A DNA stretch of 64,000 nucleotides from Benincasa hispida (GCF_009727055.1 NC_052360.1:72854309-72918308); one strand, 5' to 3'; shown: positions 1-12,290, numbered from the stretch's first letter. Notes: generated by a model not told the origin, from the letters alone. Made by a program: numbers and translations.

Positions 1-1394
1 CCATATTTTCAAATTTTTTTTCAACTTATAAAGAGGTGAGGCTTCAAACCTTTTGGTTATGGATATGATGATCTAGAAAATACTTCCAAAACATATCGTT
101 TAAGGCTTTTGTTTGATAATCTTAGAGAAAAAAAATGTTTGATATTTTTTTTTTTGTAATTTTAAAATTTTTCTTTATAAACCCTAACTCCACCAAATTT
201 TTTTGTCAGCTTTTAATAATCTAATTTAATTTCTTTTAAAAAAATAATTTTGTTTTTAAAATTTAGCTAGGAATAAAATGTTGGTAAGAATGGTGAAAAA
301 ATATTAATCAAAATGATAATTCATAACAAATACCTTTGAATTTTGTCATTTGTAATTTATATACTTTCAAAAATCATAATATTACTTCGCAACCTTTATA
401 AACTTCAGTCAAGGTAAGCATCGTTCAACTGAAATAAAGTATATGTTATCAATTTCAAGATCAGAAGTTCGAATTCTCCCACACTTATATTGAACTAAAA
501 AAATCATAAATATTTCAAAATCATCATTCAAGAAAAATATTTTTTTTGACTCTTATTAAATTTCGGAGATAATATTGCAAAAAGTATAGGGATATATTTT
601 TAAAACAAAATTTAAAACTCTCAAAGTATTTCTAATAATTGAACCTAAAAGAAATTAAGTGAGATACACATAGTGTTAATGGTGGTTAACAAATCAGTTT
701 GTTTTGTTGAACATTCTGTTATTTCATTTTAAAGATGTTTTGTGCTTTTAGTTATGAATCTTTTCTATAAATTACTTTGTATTCTTTAAGTGAGAAAATA
801 AGAAAACTCTTTCATATTTTGTGAAAGATTATTACATATAATTTTTAAAATAAAATATTAAAAACGAAAGAGCCTCTAAATTTTGGCGTTAAAATTTCTT
901 TGAATTTGAAAATAAACATTAAAAAAAAAAAGGAATTACGAAAAGTGGCCCACAAGCGCACATGTTACAAAGTACTAATAATATACTAAAATAATATTTC
1001 ATCCCCTCCCTAGTGGACCACACGTGTTCTTCTTATCGGGAGATTAATAAAATTTTGATATCAAAAGAAATATGGAAATCTTAATTTTATGAAAATTTTA
1101 ATAGAAAAGTTAACATGTCTCGACAGAAGTTTAATACTATGATCACAATACAATAACATTTTTTCATTTAATCTTTTTTCCAAAAGAAGAAAAAAATATA
1201 TTTTTCTATTTATATTTTTAGTTTTAATTTATTATTCCTTAGGTTAAATAAGTAATTTTTTTATTATTAATTTTAAGTCCACATTAGTAATATATTTTTA
1301 TTATATTTCATTGATTTGTCTATTATAACAGCTTTCAATATTATTAAAATGAGTTTAATAATACTATCAGCACTCAAATTTCGTTTGTGCTCAT
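1..1394. other. AT-rich intergenic sequence
   Basis: No gene, LTR or RNA gene could be recognised. The stretch is A/T homopolymer-rich, with stops in all frames every few dozen codons. Confidence 0.6.
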
Positions 1395-1925
1395 TATCAT
1401 TGCAGGTCTCTTGTAGGCTTGACCTTTGACCTACTTCTCGCGATATGGTCTCGAGTACCAAGCTGATATGCATAAGAGATCTTCACACCCGTGTGATGCC
1501 AAGCCTAGCATACTTGATGCCTAAATTAGTACAGAAGTATATAGTTCAACTAAGCACACGTGTAAGGTTATGGCTATCCTCCGACACTTGCCTCAAGTTA
1601 CATGTAACATCAGTGGTATCATGAAAGTGGTTGTGGGACTCAAGATTTTTCCTCTCCTCTTAACACTTGCTTCTTATTACGTGTAATGTCAATGGTCTAG
1701 AGAGATTGTGTGTCTCAAAGTTGTAGAGTGTCATCATGCATCGAGCTCATCTAGTCAATCGGAAGCATTGAGCCCATATCTAATCCATCCGAAATTCGAG
1801 ACTTAACTTTCTCCTTTAAGGACGTGTGTTTTCTCTATGTCATGCCACCTCTGGGTCTTTCTTGGACTTTGTTTGGTCCGCCCATGACGTTATGTCTTGC
1901 CTAGCTAGGATAACCGTCTAGTAGA
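1395..1925. repeat. GC-richer island with imperfect tandem repeat
   Basis: This block is clearly less AT-rich than its flanks. It contains two imperfect copies of a roughly 75-base unit, near 1586-1650 and 1661-1725. Both begin with ACACTTGC and then carry a TTAC-TGTAA-TC-TGG-type core, followed by a CTCAA segment. No coding frame survives. It is probably a decayed LTR or other transposon fragment, but neither ends nor duplications were found, so the class is left open. Confidence 0.4.
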
Positions 1926-3005
1926 AAGTATATACATAATCACTTTTAATGATTTTATTTGGTAAAATTAAAATCAAGAAGACAAAATTTCAACTAACCG
2001 AAAAAAAAAATATACCAAATGCCTTGTAAATGTAAATAGTTAATTTCAATTTTATCTCAATCTTGTTAGGCCCCTTTACAATGATAAAATTGTAATGAGC
2101 ACATCGATCTAATATAATATTTTCTCAAAAGAAAAAAAAAGGTATAATACAATGAAATTCAAAAGTTCATGTTTGGCCACTGCCCACGTTTATCATATAA
2201 CTTAGATTTCATGGCATAAGAATATTTTATTTATATATATCCTTTAGATGCCATTTGGATGGCAATGGGACTTTCATATATATATATATAGTAGTTGTTT
2301 GCATGTCTAACAACTTTAATAATATCTGCTTTTTCTATAGAAAAAAAAAAGATCTGATTCTTTTATTTGCATGGACACTCATTTATTTTCAAATCCCTAT
2401 CTTTTTTTAAAAAAAAAAAAAAATGAGAATAATTAAAGTATTAAAAACAAAATGAATTTACGTATTAATTGCCAGATTATGTGGATGACAAACGACTTAA
2501 ATCTATTTTTTAATACAATAAGTAAGATATAATTAAGATACATGAAACTCCGAATGAAAAGAAAAAAATCGATTTTGTTTTTATATAAATTATTGCTTAT
2601 TTGATTTTTACATATACATATTCTTAGGCACTATCCATATCTTAAATATATCACAAGTTCTTTACTTTATTTGTAAATGCAAATATTGTTGAAATAATCC
2701 CAAAGGCTTTATTTAAGGTTTCTAAAAAAAGGGCTTTGATTAAGGTGGGAGTTGTGATATTCAAGTTTTTTTTTTTTTTTTTTTTTTGACTTTTTGGAAA
2801 TATACCAATTAAACATAAGTAGATAAAGTTTGTAAAATGTGAGGTGAGATATAGAATAATTTTCGTAATCGGGGCCGTGGGGATAGAAATGACTTCTATT
2901 TTTCTTCGTCATAAGCTTTTTTATGCCAGCTAAATTATTTCTTGATATACCTTTTTCTTAAAAAAAAAAATTGTTATCAAATAAAAAAAAATGAGTCAAC
3001 TTATT
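1926..3005. other. AT-rich intergenic sequence with simple repeats
   Basis: It contains a short (TA)n tract near 2277-2291 and long A or T homopolymers near 2406-2422 and 2766-2787. Nothing coding was recognised. Confidence 0.6.
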
Positions 3006-3187
3006 TATAAAATATATCAAATGTCACTGTCTATCCATGATAGACTGCAATAGACTATGATAAACATCTATCACGATTTTATCGACATCTATCAGTGTTA
3101 GCGATAAATATCTTTCGTGATCTATCACTAAAATGTCTTTCGTGATCTATCACTGATAGAGACAGTGATATTTTGATATATTTTATA
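3006..3187. mobile_element. MITE-like element with 30-base terminal inverted repeats
   Basis: The left end (TATAAAATATATCAAA followed by TGTCACTGTCTATC) and the reverse complement of the right end match almost base for base over about 30 bases. The element is about 180 bases long and has no coding capacity. The interior repeats TCTTTCGTGATCTATCACT twice. Copies with related ends lie at 22158-22284 and 31334-31460. The superfamily is not resolved and no target-site duplication was assigned. Confidence 0.65.
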
Positions 3188-4992
3188 GTTTTACCATTCA
3201 AAATAATTACCCTTTAAAAAATCTCTAATTTAAATGGTTAATTTTCAACAAGAATGTATAATGCATTGCCAAATCCTCATTTAAAAAAAGAAAATTCTTG
3301 TAATTTACAATAAAAATAAATGTTATATTTCATTTCAGTCCAAATATATTCTTATCAAAAATGGTCCACATATACTAAAAGGCATATATAAATTATATTC
3401 ATATATGAAATTATCAATACCTAACTAGCTAAATAAATAATAAAAACTTTGAAATTTAGATTATTAGTTTATAATATATTGCAAAATAATAATAATAATA
3501 ATAAATATTTAAAATATCATTTGCACTTTGAATTTCGTTTTATTGTGATTTTTTGTAATATTTAAATGTTTAATTTTAGTCCATATATTTTTAATATTCC
3601 TAAAATTAATAACGGGAAAATGCGGGGTTGAGATGTTCAATTCTAGCAATAGTTCATTATTTTAGTAAACATAATAATAATTAAAAAAAAAAAAGCAAAT
3701 AATGAGATAGTGGAGTTAAAAAGAAAAACCCAAAGACCACAAAATCTGATCAAACCAACCCAATCTATAGGTTTGGATAGTTTATTAATTCATTTGGTTG
3801 AACTGGATTCAAATAAAAAAGATTATGGATTGGATTGATTTATAGATTCACCTTAAATAGCCAAAACCAACTTAACTTATTATTAATTTTAAAAGTTTGT
3901 TTTTTTTTTATGATAAATTTTTTTTTAATATTATTATTTATTTTATTTCTGATTTTTTTTTATTAATTTATTCTTTCAATTAACTCTTAAAAATATTTTT
4001 TTTAACATTTTGTAAAGAAAAATTTATAATATAAATTAAAATTGAACTATTAATGTTAATTAAATATATGAAAATAATTAACTAAAATTTTTTATATATT
4101 AACATTTTACTTATTTGTAGAACCAAAATTTAAATAAATGACCCGACTAACCCAAACTAACTCAACACGAATATTTCATGTTTAAATTGAATTAAGTTCA
4201 TTATTTAATAAGAGTTATTTGGGTTAAGAAATTATAAATTTCGAACAATTAGATTGGATCTAAAAGGTATTCCATCAAATCCAATTCAAGCTACGAACAC
4301 AAACGGAGACAGAGACTCGTCCCAATACCTATGAAGAGTATTTTTCTTCCGCTCCCTCCTCCATTTCTTATCTAAATAGGAAAGTTGGAGGAAAAAGGAT
4401 GAAGTGGGGAAAAACCAAAACAAATATGAGGAGAATGAATATCCATATATAATATATATATATATATTTGAGTCGTTCAATATTAGACTAAGAAGCAAAA
4501 TCCAAGTCATGAATACAAGGTATCCACCTGGCACACCCCGGATTTAAGCCTAAAATCTCGCGTCTTCCCCACATTTTCACTCTATATGTCCCAACTCCTA
4601 ACTCATATGCACCACTTTTAAGAAGGAATATATATATATATACTCATGTCACCTCATTTTAATTAGGCGTAAATCAAGATACATGTAGTGCATTCATGTT
4701 CCAAAATATAGTGAATATATATATAAATATCTAAATTCAACCTAAAGTCTAAGAAAAATTCAATGTAAAACCATGCTCATAAACAAATTATTTAGGTATA
4801 AAAAAATTACATCAGATATTCTTGACACACTCAAAATACAGATATATGAGCTTCATAAACATATAAACTCCACATACATGTGAACTCGACTTAATGAGAC
4901 AAACAATCCCTTAGTGATAGAAACACATAAAATAAGGAAGAAGATAAAACCTACACTTATTATAATGATATATTTACAAGGAGAATGACTTC
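3188..4992. other. AT-rich intergenic sequence
   Basis: It contains an (AAT)n tract near 3487-3505 and (TA)n tracts near 4446-4467 and 4628-4642. The part at about 3745-4265 has AACCAACCCAA and GGGTTAAG phrases like those of the transposon in the second intron of the kinase gene at 45228, so it may be a decayed relative. No gene was found. Confidence 0.5.
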
Positions 4993-5183
4993 AGAGACGT
5001 TTGGCGCGTAGAGTCGAGTTGGGTTAAATTGATAATTATTATAGGATGGGAGTTGATGCAAATAACAAGGTGAAAATGTGAGTTGATGCGGAAGTAACAA
5101 ACATCTTTAATTATTGGTGAATGAAATGGTAGGTGAGTTTTTTTTACCCACTCAACCCAACTTGGAGGGTCAAACACCCCCTT
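4993..5183. mobile_element. Short inverted-repeat DNA element with GTTTGG-type ends
   Basis: The left end reads AGAGACGTTTGGCGCG and then GAGTTGGGTT. The right end, reverse-complemented, reads AGGGGGTGTTTGACCC and then CAAGTTGGGTT. The element is about 190 bases long with no ORF, consistent with a non-autonomous DNA transposon. The same style of end occurs at 41409 and 42706. Ends are accurate to a few bases. Confidence 0.5.
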
Positions 5184-5514
5184 AGGGTCTTATCTTAATC
5201 TATACTATCTAAAAATGATTATGGAGAGAAACTTTTGATTTCTTTCTTTACCCCATTTAGTGGATGATTATAAAAATATCTTACATATTTTTACGTTTAA
5301 AATCATTAAATAAATTATTTTTCCTATTTTTTTTTAGCATCATACACAAAAGAAAAGAGAAAAACCCATTATCATATTTTTTAGCATCACAGATAAAAAG
5401 AAGAAAAAAATCCCCTATTTTTGACATTCACGCGTTAAAGAAGATAACAATTTATATACCAAATTTGATCTTTAATTCAAATTAAAAGATCAGTTTTATC
5501 ACTACATATAAGAA
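5184..5514. other. AT-rich flank related to the 16371-17400 array
   Basis: Phrases such as CATTCACGCGTTAAA followed by TTTAATTCAAATTAAAA recur near 16520-16585. This suggests the Sirevirus-like element starting at 5515 inserted into the same repeat array that resumes after its split right LTR. Confidence 0.4.
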
Positions 5515-6901
5515 TATAGGATAGGTATGGCAACCCATAAGGGATGGATAGGGTTTAATCAAACTAATTTAAAACTTTCCATTAATGTGAGTCAATTAAA
5601 CAAATTGACAAACTTTCTGCTAACAAATAATTTAAACAATAAAAAATAGCCAAGTAATTAAAACTAACACTTCACCTAATTTGATTTTAATAAAAAGATT
5701 GGTATGAGGTATTAGAGATCAATTCAAAACCTAAATAAATATTAAACAATTAATTTAAGGAACAAATATTGTAATTAATTTAATATAATAAAATATAACG
5801 ACAAATTAATTAAAAAATTAAAGTAGGAGAGGGATAGAGAATTTAACATAGTGGTTCAGCAAAACCAACCTACGTCCACTCCCCAAGCTCCTCTTAGCTA
5901 CTTCACTAGAAGTTTTTGACTCTTTTCATGACTTAGAGTCAACCGCTACAACATTATTTTTCCAGGTACAAGAACAAACCTGATCCTTTCCACGATTAAG
6001 GATCAAACTGTTACAACTCTTTTCTGGGATCAAGAGCAACCCTTACAATGGATTTGAAATGAAGCACAATATGAGGAAAACTCTCTCAAAGAGTAGATTT
6101 ACAAAGTAAAGCATTCAACAAATTAATCCTCACAACATAAAATCTCTCTCTAAAAAAAAGATGAAAAGAAGAAAAACTAGAGCTTGGAGAGAGCAACAAT
6201 GGAAGCTTTGTATTTTCGGAGATGATTGAAAATTATGAAAATTGTTCTCAACATTTGGAGAAGAAGATGAGTTTAAATAAAGAGGAAAAATTATTGGAAA
6301 CCACTTTAATTTTGGGTCGTTGGATATTGGAAAAGAAAAATCAATGGTTGTGATCATTCCTTATCTATAAAACAACTAGCCGTTAGATACAAACAAAAAA
6401 TATAAATTCTTTTTCTCTTTAAATTCTTTTTCCTTTTTTAAAAAAAAAAAAACAACAAAAAGCAAAAACCCACAATGTGTTCAAAACTAATAGTTAGACA
6501 CAAATATAAATTAATATTATAATATATATATATAAGCATTTCTTTTTAATCCCAACAAAAAGTAAATGTCTACCATGTGTCCAAAACTAGTCATTAGACA
6601 CAAACATAAAATAATATTAAATTTATTTTCTTTTTAAAAACAATCCAAAAATAAAAAAATCCACCATGTGTCACTTCTCTATTGCTCCAAGTGGCACTTT
6701 CCAATTGGTTCACTTTGATGAAACATTTGCTACATCATCAACTCGGGATTTTTTCTTTAAGCTTGTTCTGATCTCTATGCAATAAATACTTCAAAACACT
6801 CAAATTGTTAATGGATAAAAACAGGTTTGTTATCATCAAAATATTAATTAATTAATTAATTAAAATTAATTAATTTGAGATTAAGGGTAAAAAAACCAAC
6901 A
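5515..6901 (-). repeat. 3' LTR of the Sirevirus-like element
   Basis: In minus orientation it begins TGTTGG at 6901 directly after the polypurine tract and ends near 5515, where the expected terminal TGTAGG (plus reading) has become TATAGG. The first 45 bases match 9866-9911, and the part from about 6369 to the end matches 15912-16370. It is 1387 bases long. It contains an (AATT)n run near 6845-6880. Confidence 0.75.
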
Positions 6902-6917
6902 ATCTCCCCTTTTTTAT
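6902..6917 (-). other. Polypurine tract
   Basis: The minus strand reads AAAAAAGGGGAGAT immediately before the LTR start TGTTGG. This is the standard position for plus-strand DNA priming in LTR elements. Confidence 0.75.
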
Positions 6918-8132
6918 CATGACAAACTACTCAAGAAAAATGAAATTTAAAGTGGTGTGTGATATAAAATATGAATTTGAAACACAATCAACACACAAAC
7001 ACAAATTCAATTCACTTTAAAACAATGTTTATTTCAATAGTAACATATTTTCATTTTTCTTATTATCTCTCCCCTTTTGGAATCAATCAAAAAAAGGACA
7101 ATTAAAAAAAAATAAACAAAGACAGAAAGCTTCCTCTAGAAACACAAGCACATTCATTGTATTTCTTCTCCTATCGACGTGTCTTCTAAAAAAAATATCA
7201 CAAGCAACATTTTAAATTCAAGAGGCTTAAAAAAGAGTTAACCAAGCTCAAGCTAATTCTTTTTAGATCCAATTTCACAGATTTCTCCTCCTTTTGAAAT
7301 CAATTGAACACTCTCGCTTAATAAGGGACAAAAAGAGATTTAACAAAATGTTCAACTTGAGGGCATAAATATCAAATAAGATTTCAAAACATATTTTAAA
7401 CTCTCTAGATAATTATTCCCCCTAAAAAGATAAACAATATGCATAAGAGAATCAATATCATCAAATATATCAAATTTGTATATGAATTAAGAGAAAAGCT
7501 CCCCTAAAAATATGCATTCTCCTTCTAAAAGAAATCAATAAATTCCAAGGAGATAAAATCATTCAAGTAATTCATGCAATATTTACCAAAATATCAAATA
7601 TTATAAAATAAATACCAGTTGTTGAAAATCAGATTATGATACCAAATAAAAGCAAAGTCACATTAGCAAAACAATATTATCAAATAAGTATAAGCATAGT
7701 AGCATAACAAATATATTTATACTAATCTTGAACAAAATGCTGATGGGGATCAAAAAAGTAAATCAATTCAAATACTCCCCTTATGAAAAGGAATTCAACA
7801 ATACTTCCAAACAACATGTTCATAGTTAGTTTTCATATATATACCAAGAGAATACATATCTCAATACATCAAAACATAAATGTTACCAAATATGCAATTT
7901 TCTTTATTGGATTCAAGCAAGCTTTTTAGTTATTCCAATTTGAATTAATATCTCATTTTGAAGTCTAAGCAACGATATCTTCTTGAATCACACCTACAGA
8001 CAAAGTTCATCAAAGGATTTTGGTACCCATTTCTTGGATCCTTCATTGTTAATAAGCAAGGATTTTGGAACCCATTTCAAGTTATTTCCAAAATTACTAT
8101 AATTTATTTTTGACAAATAACAAGTATTAAAT

Positions 8133-9718
8133 TTATGACAAATTTTGCCACATAAATAGCAAGTAACATTGAGTAACCTTTCTAACTAATTGATTTTTCA
8201 CTATCTTTTTTTCAAATATATTATTTTTAAGAGTATTTTTCAATTTGAAACAATTTGATCTAATATAACCTTTAAATCTACAATAATGACATGTAGGCAC
8301 AAATTTTAATTTTTCAGATACATTTCTTGCATTTACATGTCCAGACACAAATTTAGAACTATGCATACATTTAGATTTTTCATGAATGTGTTTAGGCACA
8401 AATTTCATATTATGAGCATATTTTGGTTTAGCATGATTTTGTTTATACACAAAATTTAAATTTCCATTGATATGTCTAACGTTTTCATGCTTTCGCACAA
8501 ATTTAGATTCAACAAAATTGGGCAAATTAGGTAAACATCTTTAGGCATAATAAGGGTGACTTTAACAAAAGTAGTCTTAGAAGTAGATGATGAATTTTCA
8601 TTCATAAACTCTAACCCCTTTTTGTTATTAAAAGGTATGCCTAAATCAATAATTTTATCCAATTTTTATGCACCTACAAACAATCTTTTTATAGACTCTT
8701 TTGCAACTTCAAACTCTTTATAAGCAATCAATTCTTTCTCTTTAAGTATATACAAAAAATTATTTTTCTCATCAATATCACATTCAAGAAATTTAATGTT
8801 GTCAACAATAGAAAAATTATCTTTTCCTAAAGAAGTATTGCTAGTTTCCAAATTTATAATTTTATTTTTTAAACTAGCAATTTCATCATTTAGTTCCAAA
8901 GAGAAAGATTCTAATTTCTCATTTTTATTTCTCAAATCATTCAATTCAACTTAATTCACATCACAAAGATTTGAGTTCATCATTCTCTTTTTCAAGAAAA
9001 GTAATTTTATCATTCAAGTCAATTTTCTCATCACAACAAGAATTATACAACAATGTGTTCTTAGCGCTATTCTTTAAATAAGAATTTTCATCTATCAAAG
9101 ATTTATTCTCAATAGGCAATGCCTTGAACTTCTTTGATAATTTCAAATGTCTAGAGCTAACTTTTTTCTAAATAAAGTTGAATATCTTCAAAAGCATTAT
9201 ACAACTCCTCGTAAGAAATGGATTTATGAATTAACTCATTTTCATCACTCTCATCTCCAAAATCATTAATCGAATGAGCCATCAAATGTAAAGAGAATTA
9301 AACACCTTTTCTCTTTTTCTCTTCATGAAACTTTTCTTGATTTTGAGAATTATAATTCTCTTTCACATCAAATAAATCATTAGACTACAAGTAGAATTTA
9401 TAAGCTATACATGTTATCAAGAAAATTACAAATATCATATGCATATTCAAAATGTAAAACTTTGTCACATATCTGTCTATCCAATGCACAATATAAGCTA
9501 TTCATAGCTTTGACATTAAACGTAAGCAACTCAATATTCAATTGCAATTTAGACAAATCATGCTCACAAACATCCAAAATATTAAAATTCATAGCAATCA
9601 TAAATGTTTTCATTTTATTTTTCCATACATCATAATTTTTATTTCCATCAAAGTATGAAGGTTTATCAATAGAATCACCATTTAAGCTTGTCATTGCTCT
9701 AGCAATTAAGCTTTTCAA
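8133..9718 (-). pseudogene. Decayed copia gag with coiled coil and zinc knuckle
   Basis: The capsid/nucleocapsid gene of the element at 5515, now broken by frameshifts and stops. The N-terminal part (9398-9718) shows a copia gag start: a conserved FDG-NYDVWKNKM segment followed by helix-rich sequence. The middle (8666-9146) is rich in leucine, lysine, glutamate and asparagine heptads and looks like a coiled coil. The C-terminal part (8133-8525) has lysine- and histidine-rich repeats and a degenerate zinc knuckle, CHYCRFKGYIRSNC, in which the usual histidine is tyrosine. At least three frame breaks separate the parts, so no full Gag is made. Confidence 0.75.
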
Positions 9719-9756
9719 AATATTAATAATATTTTAAAAAAAAATTTGTGGAAGAG

Positions 9757-9772
9757 CTTCTTGATACCAATT
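9757..9772 (-). other. Upstream primer-binding-site-like sequence
   Basis: The minus strand reads TTGGTATCAAGAAGCTC, close to the initiator-methionine tRNA complement TGGTATCAGAGC with a small insertion. It sits beside TCCTACA, the same context as the LTR-adjacent site at 9851-9864, so the PBS and LTR edge appear to be duplicated about 90 bases apart. Confidence 0.5.
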
Positions 9773-9850
9773 GTAGGAGTGAGAAACTCAAACAATGGGT
9801 ATCAATCTAGAATGATTTATAAAAAATTTTAATTACGAACAAGAGTAACT

Positions 9851-9911
9851 ACCTCTGCTACCAATTGTAGGATCGGTATGACAACCCTAGAGGGGTGAAT
9901 ATGGTTTAATC
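9851..9911 (-). repeat. Primer-binding site and truncated 5' LTR
   Basis: The minus strand reads TTGGTAGCAGAGGT at 9851-9864, an initiator-methionine-tRNA-type primer site. The LTR edge TGTAGG (plus reading) begins at 9866. Only 46 bases of LTR remain before the start of the next element, TGTTGGGAAT, at 9912. Confidence 0.7.
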
Positions 9912-10017
9912 TGTTGGGAATAGTGTCCTAAATCTCCTGGTAGTCTCGTAGTTTGTAAACTTTCTGTAAACATATTGTTATTAATAAAATAAGTGTTATT
10001 TTATAAGCATTTACTCA

Positions 10018-11123
10018 TCTAGATCTTGGAATATAAGATTTGATAGTGCGATCAAATCATATGACTTTGATTAGAATGTAGATGAGTCTTGTGTTTACAA
10101 GAAAATCATCAACAGCCAAGTAGTTTCTTTGTGTTGTATATGGATGATATCCTACTCATTGGGAATGATGTAGGTTTTCTGACTGACATTAAGAAATGGC
10201 TAGTCGCCCAATTCCAAATAAAATATTTGGGAGATAGGTAGTTTGTTTTAGGGATCCAGATCATAAGAGATCGTAAGAACAAAAGGTTGGCCTTGTCTCA
10301 GGTATCATACATCGATAAGATGTTGATCAAGTACTCGATGCAGAATTCCAAGAAAGGTTTATTACCTTTCAAGCATGGAATTGTTTTGTTTAAGGAACAG
10401 TGTTCTAAGACACCTTAAGAGGTTGAGGAAATGAGATGGGTTCTTTATACATCGGCTGTTGGTAGCCTTATGTATGTAATGTTATGTATTAGACCTGATA
10501 TTTGCTATAAAGTAGGGATTGTCAGTCGATATCAGTCCAATCCAGGATTAGATGATTGGATGGCGATCAAAATGATCCTCAAGTATCTTCGGAGAACAAG
10601 GGACTATATGCTCATGTATGGAGATAAGGATTTGATCCTTACAGGATACACAGACTCTGACTTTTAGATTGATAGAGATTCTCGGAAATTGACATCAGGG
10701 TTAGTGTTCACTCTGAATGGAGGGGCTATAGTATGGCGAAGCATCAAACAAGGATGCATCACAGACTCAACTATGGAAGTCGAATACGTTGCTACTTATG
10801 AAGTTGCTAAAGAGGTTGTTTGGCTTAGAAAGTTCCTTACTGATTTGGAAGTTGTTCCAAATATGTCTTTGCCAATAACACTTTATTGTGATAACAGCGA
10901 GGCTGTGGCAAATTCTAAGGAACTATGGAGTCACCGAAGAGGCAAACACATAGAACGGAAGTATTATTTGACCCGGGAGATTGTGCATCACAATGATGTG
11001 ATTTTCACGAAGATTGCGTCGGAGCACAACGTTGTTGACCCATTTACAAAGGCTCTCATAGCTAAAGTGTTTGAAGGTCATCTAGAGAGTCTGGGTCTAC
11101 GGGATATGCGGCACCTTGTCTAA
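10018..11123 (+). pseudogene. Copia reverse transcriptase/RNase H fragment
   Basis: The sequence enters at the RSWNIRFD region of reverse transcriptase. The active-site block reads YMDDILLIG near 10135-10165. RNase H follows: a GYTDSDF block near 10650, TMEVEY near 10780 and a YCDNSEAVANSKE block near 10885-10925, ending in the usual GHLESLGLRDMRHLV tail at 11123. In-frame stops occur near 10239, 10417 and 10666, and a frame change precedes the YMDD block. It would have copied the element's RNA into DNA; it is now dead. Confidence 0.8.
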
Positions 11124-11127
11124 GACA

Positions 11128-11232
11128 AGTGGGAGATGTTACTGGGGTATAGAGTATGCCCTAGTTTATCATATTTTGTACTTTTTTTGTATTGTACATG
11201 AGTCTCCCGAGGCTTTAGGACAAGTGAGAGAT
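11128..11232 (+). other. Double polypurine-tract region before the 3' LTR
   Basis: GACAAGTGGGAGATG at about 11125-11139 and GACAAGTGAGAGAT just before 11233 are two copies of the same purine-rich priming motif, about 90 bases apart. The same pair appears inverted in the related element at 57207-57310, so it is a family feature. Confidence 0.6.
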
Positions 11233-11930
11233 TATTGGAATTATGTCCTAAATCTCCTGGTAGTCTTGTATTTTGTAAACTTTCTATAAACATATTGTTA
11301 TTAATAAAATAAGTGTTATTTTATAAGTATTTATTCAATCAATAAACTAAGTTCCGAGATTATTTTATGTAAATTTAAACAAGTATGTAGAGACATACAA
11401 GTGGATCTTATTTAAATTAATAACCTAAATGGTCTGTAGTAGATGGATAAGGAGGGACACCTTATTCTGGTGACACTACGGATACAACCCGCTTTGTAGA
11501 TGTTACAAGTGTTGTAAAATGCTACAAATGGTCTGATTCTGATCGATCATGTAGAGACATGCGAGCGAGGGTATCCTATATAAAGAGTTTGTATAAGACC
11601 GAACCACACAATGATAGTCTCTTTATATAATGCCGTTGATAATAGAGACTTACATTTCACTAGGATGACCATAGGTGACATGACCTAAATCCTAAATGAG
11701 TTGGGAACTCTTGCCTATGAGGGCGACTCTTTGATTTGTATGGGTGAGAGTGGCCAGACTGCCAACTCAACAAGCCTACCATTTTGGGGATTCGTCTGAT
11801 TGAGGAGTTGGGAACTCAGCTACACAAAACGGAATTTAGTCCTTCCCTGAAGCAGGGGTAGGTAGATAAATTGCTCCCTTAAAGACTGATTCCGAGTCTT
11901 AAACATAGTGGCGACACCCTCTCTATTGAA
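11233..11930 (+). repeat. 3' LTR of the deleted copia element, truncated
   Basis: It begins TATTGGAATT (an expected TGTTGG with G changed to A). It matches the LTRs at 54083-54689 and 56600-57206 in reverse orientation, including the AAGTGGATC, GTAGACATGCGAG and GAGAGTGGCCAGACTGCCAACTC blocks. It breaks off at about 11930, where a different LTR begins. Confidence 0.65.
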
Positions 11931-12290
11931 GTTGATGTCCTAAATCTTGTAAGGTCCTGTAGTTTGTAAATATCTGTATGAACAAACGTTTAGTGATTTA
12001 TAATATGAGATATTTTATTCACTTCAGTCTATGAAATATGAGATTTTTTAGTTGTATTAACCACAAGCCAATAGACTAAGATCTCTGGTTATCATTGTAA
12101 CTTAAGCATGTGTGTGGAGACATACAAGTGGATCGTGCTTTAAATGATAACCTAAATGGTCTATAGTATATGGATAAAGGAGGGAAACATTATCCTTGTA
12201 ACACTATGAGTGTGGCCCACTTTGTAGGTATTACAAATGTTGTAAAGTGCTACAAATAATCTGATTCTGATCATTTATGTACTAGACATG
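11931..12290 (+). repeat. Partial LTR of a related copia family
   Basis: It starts near TGAAGTTGATGTCC and runs parallel to the LTR at 11233 (GTCCTAAATC, TAGTTTGTAAA, GGAGACATACAAGTGGATC, TGGTCTATAG and GCTACAAAT blocks). It differs enough to be a separate insertion or subfamily. It fades out near 12290. Confidence 0.55.

Larger units (their letters stand above)
5515..9911 (-). mobile_element. Gag-only Ty1/copia (Sirevirus-like) retrotransposon
   Basis: A minus-strand element. Its 3' LTR lies at 5515-6901, followed (reading plus) by a polypurine tract, about 1.2 kb without coding capacity, a decayed gag (8133-9718), a leader with primer-binding-like sites, and the start of the 5' LTR at 9866. 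Protease, integrase, reverse transcriptase and RNase H are absent, so the copy could only move with help from another element. The long coiled-coil gag and large LTR suggest the Sirevirus lineage; that is inference. The 5' LTR is cut at 9911 by another copia element and its tail reappears at 15912. Confidence 0.7.
9912..11930 (+). mobile_element. Internally deleted Ty1/copia element
   Basis: It starts with about 105 bases of a 5' LTR (9912 to about 10017) that match the start of the LTR at 11233. It then jumps straight into reverse transcriptase sequence. Gag, protease, integrase and the first half of reverse transcriptase are missing. The RT/RNase H part, polypurine tract and 3' LTR (11233 to about 11930) follow. 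The family is the same as the minus-strand element at 55131-62624. The 3' LTR is itself cut by another LTR at about 11931. Confidence 0.7.
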
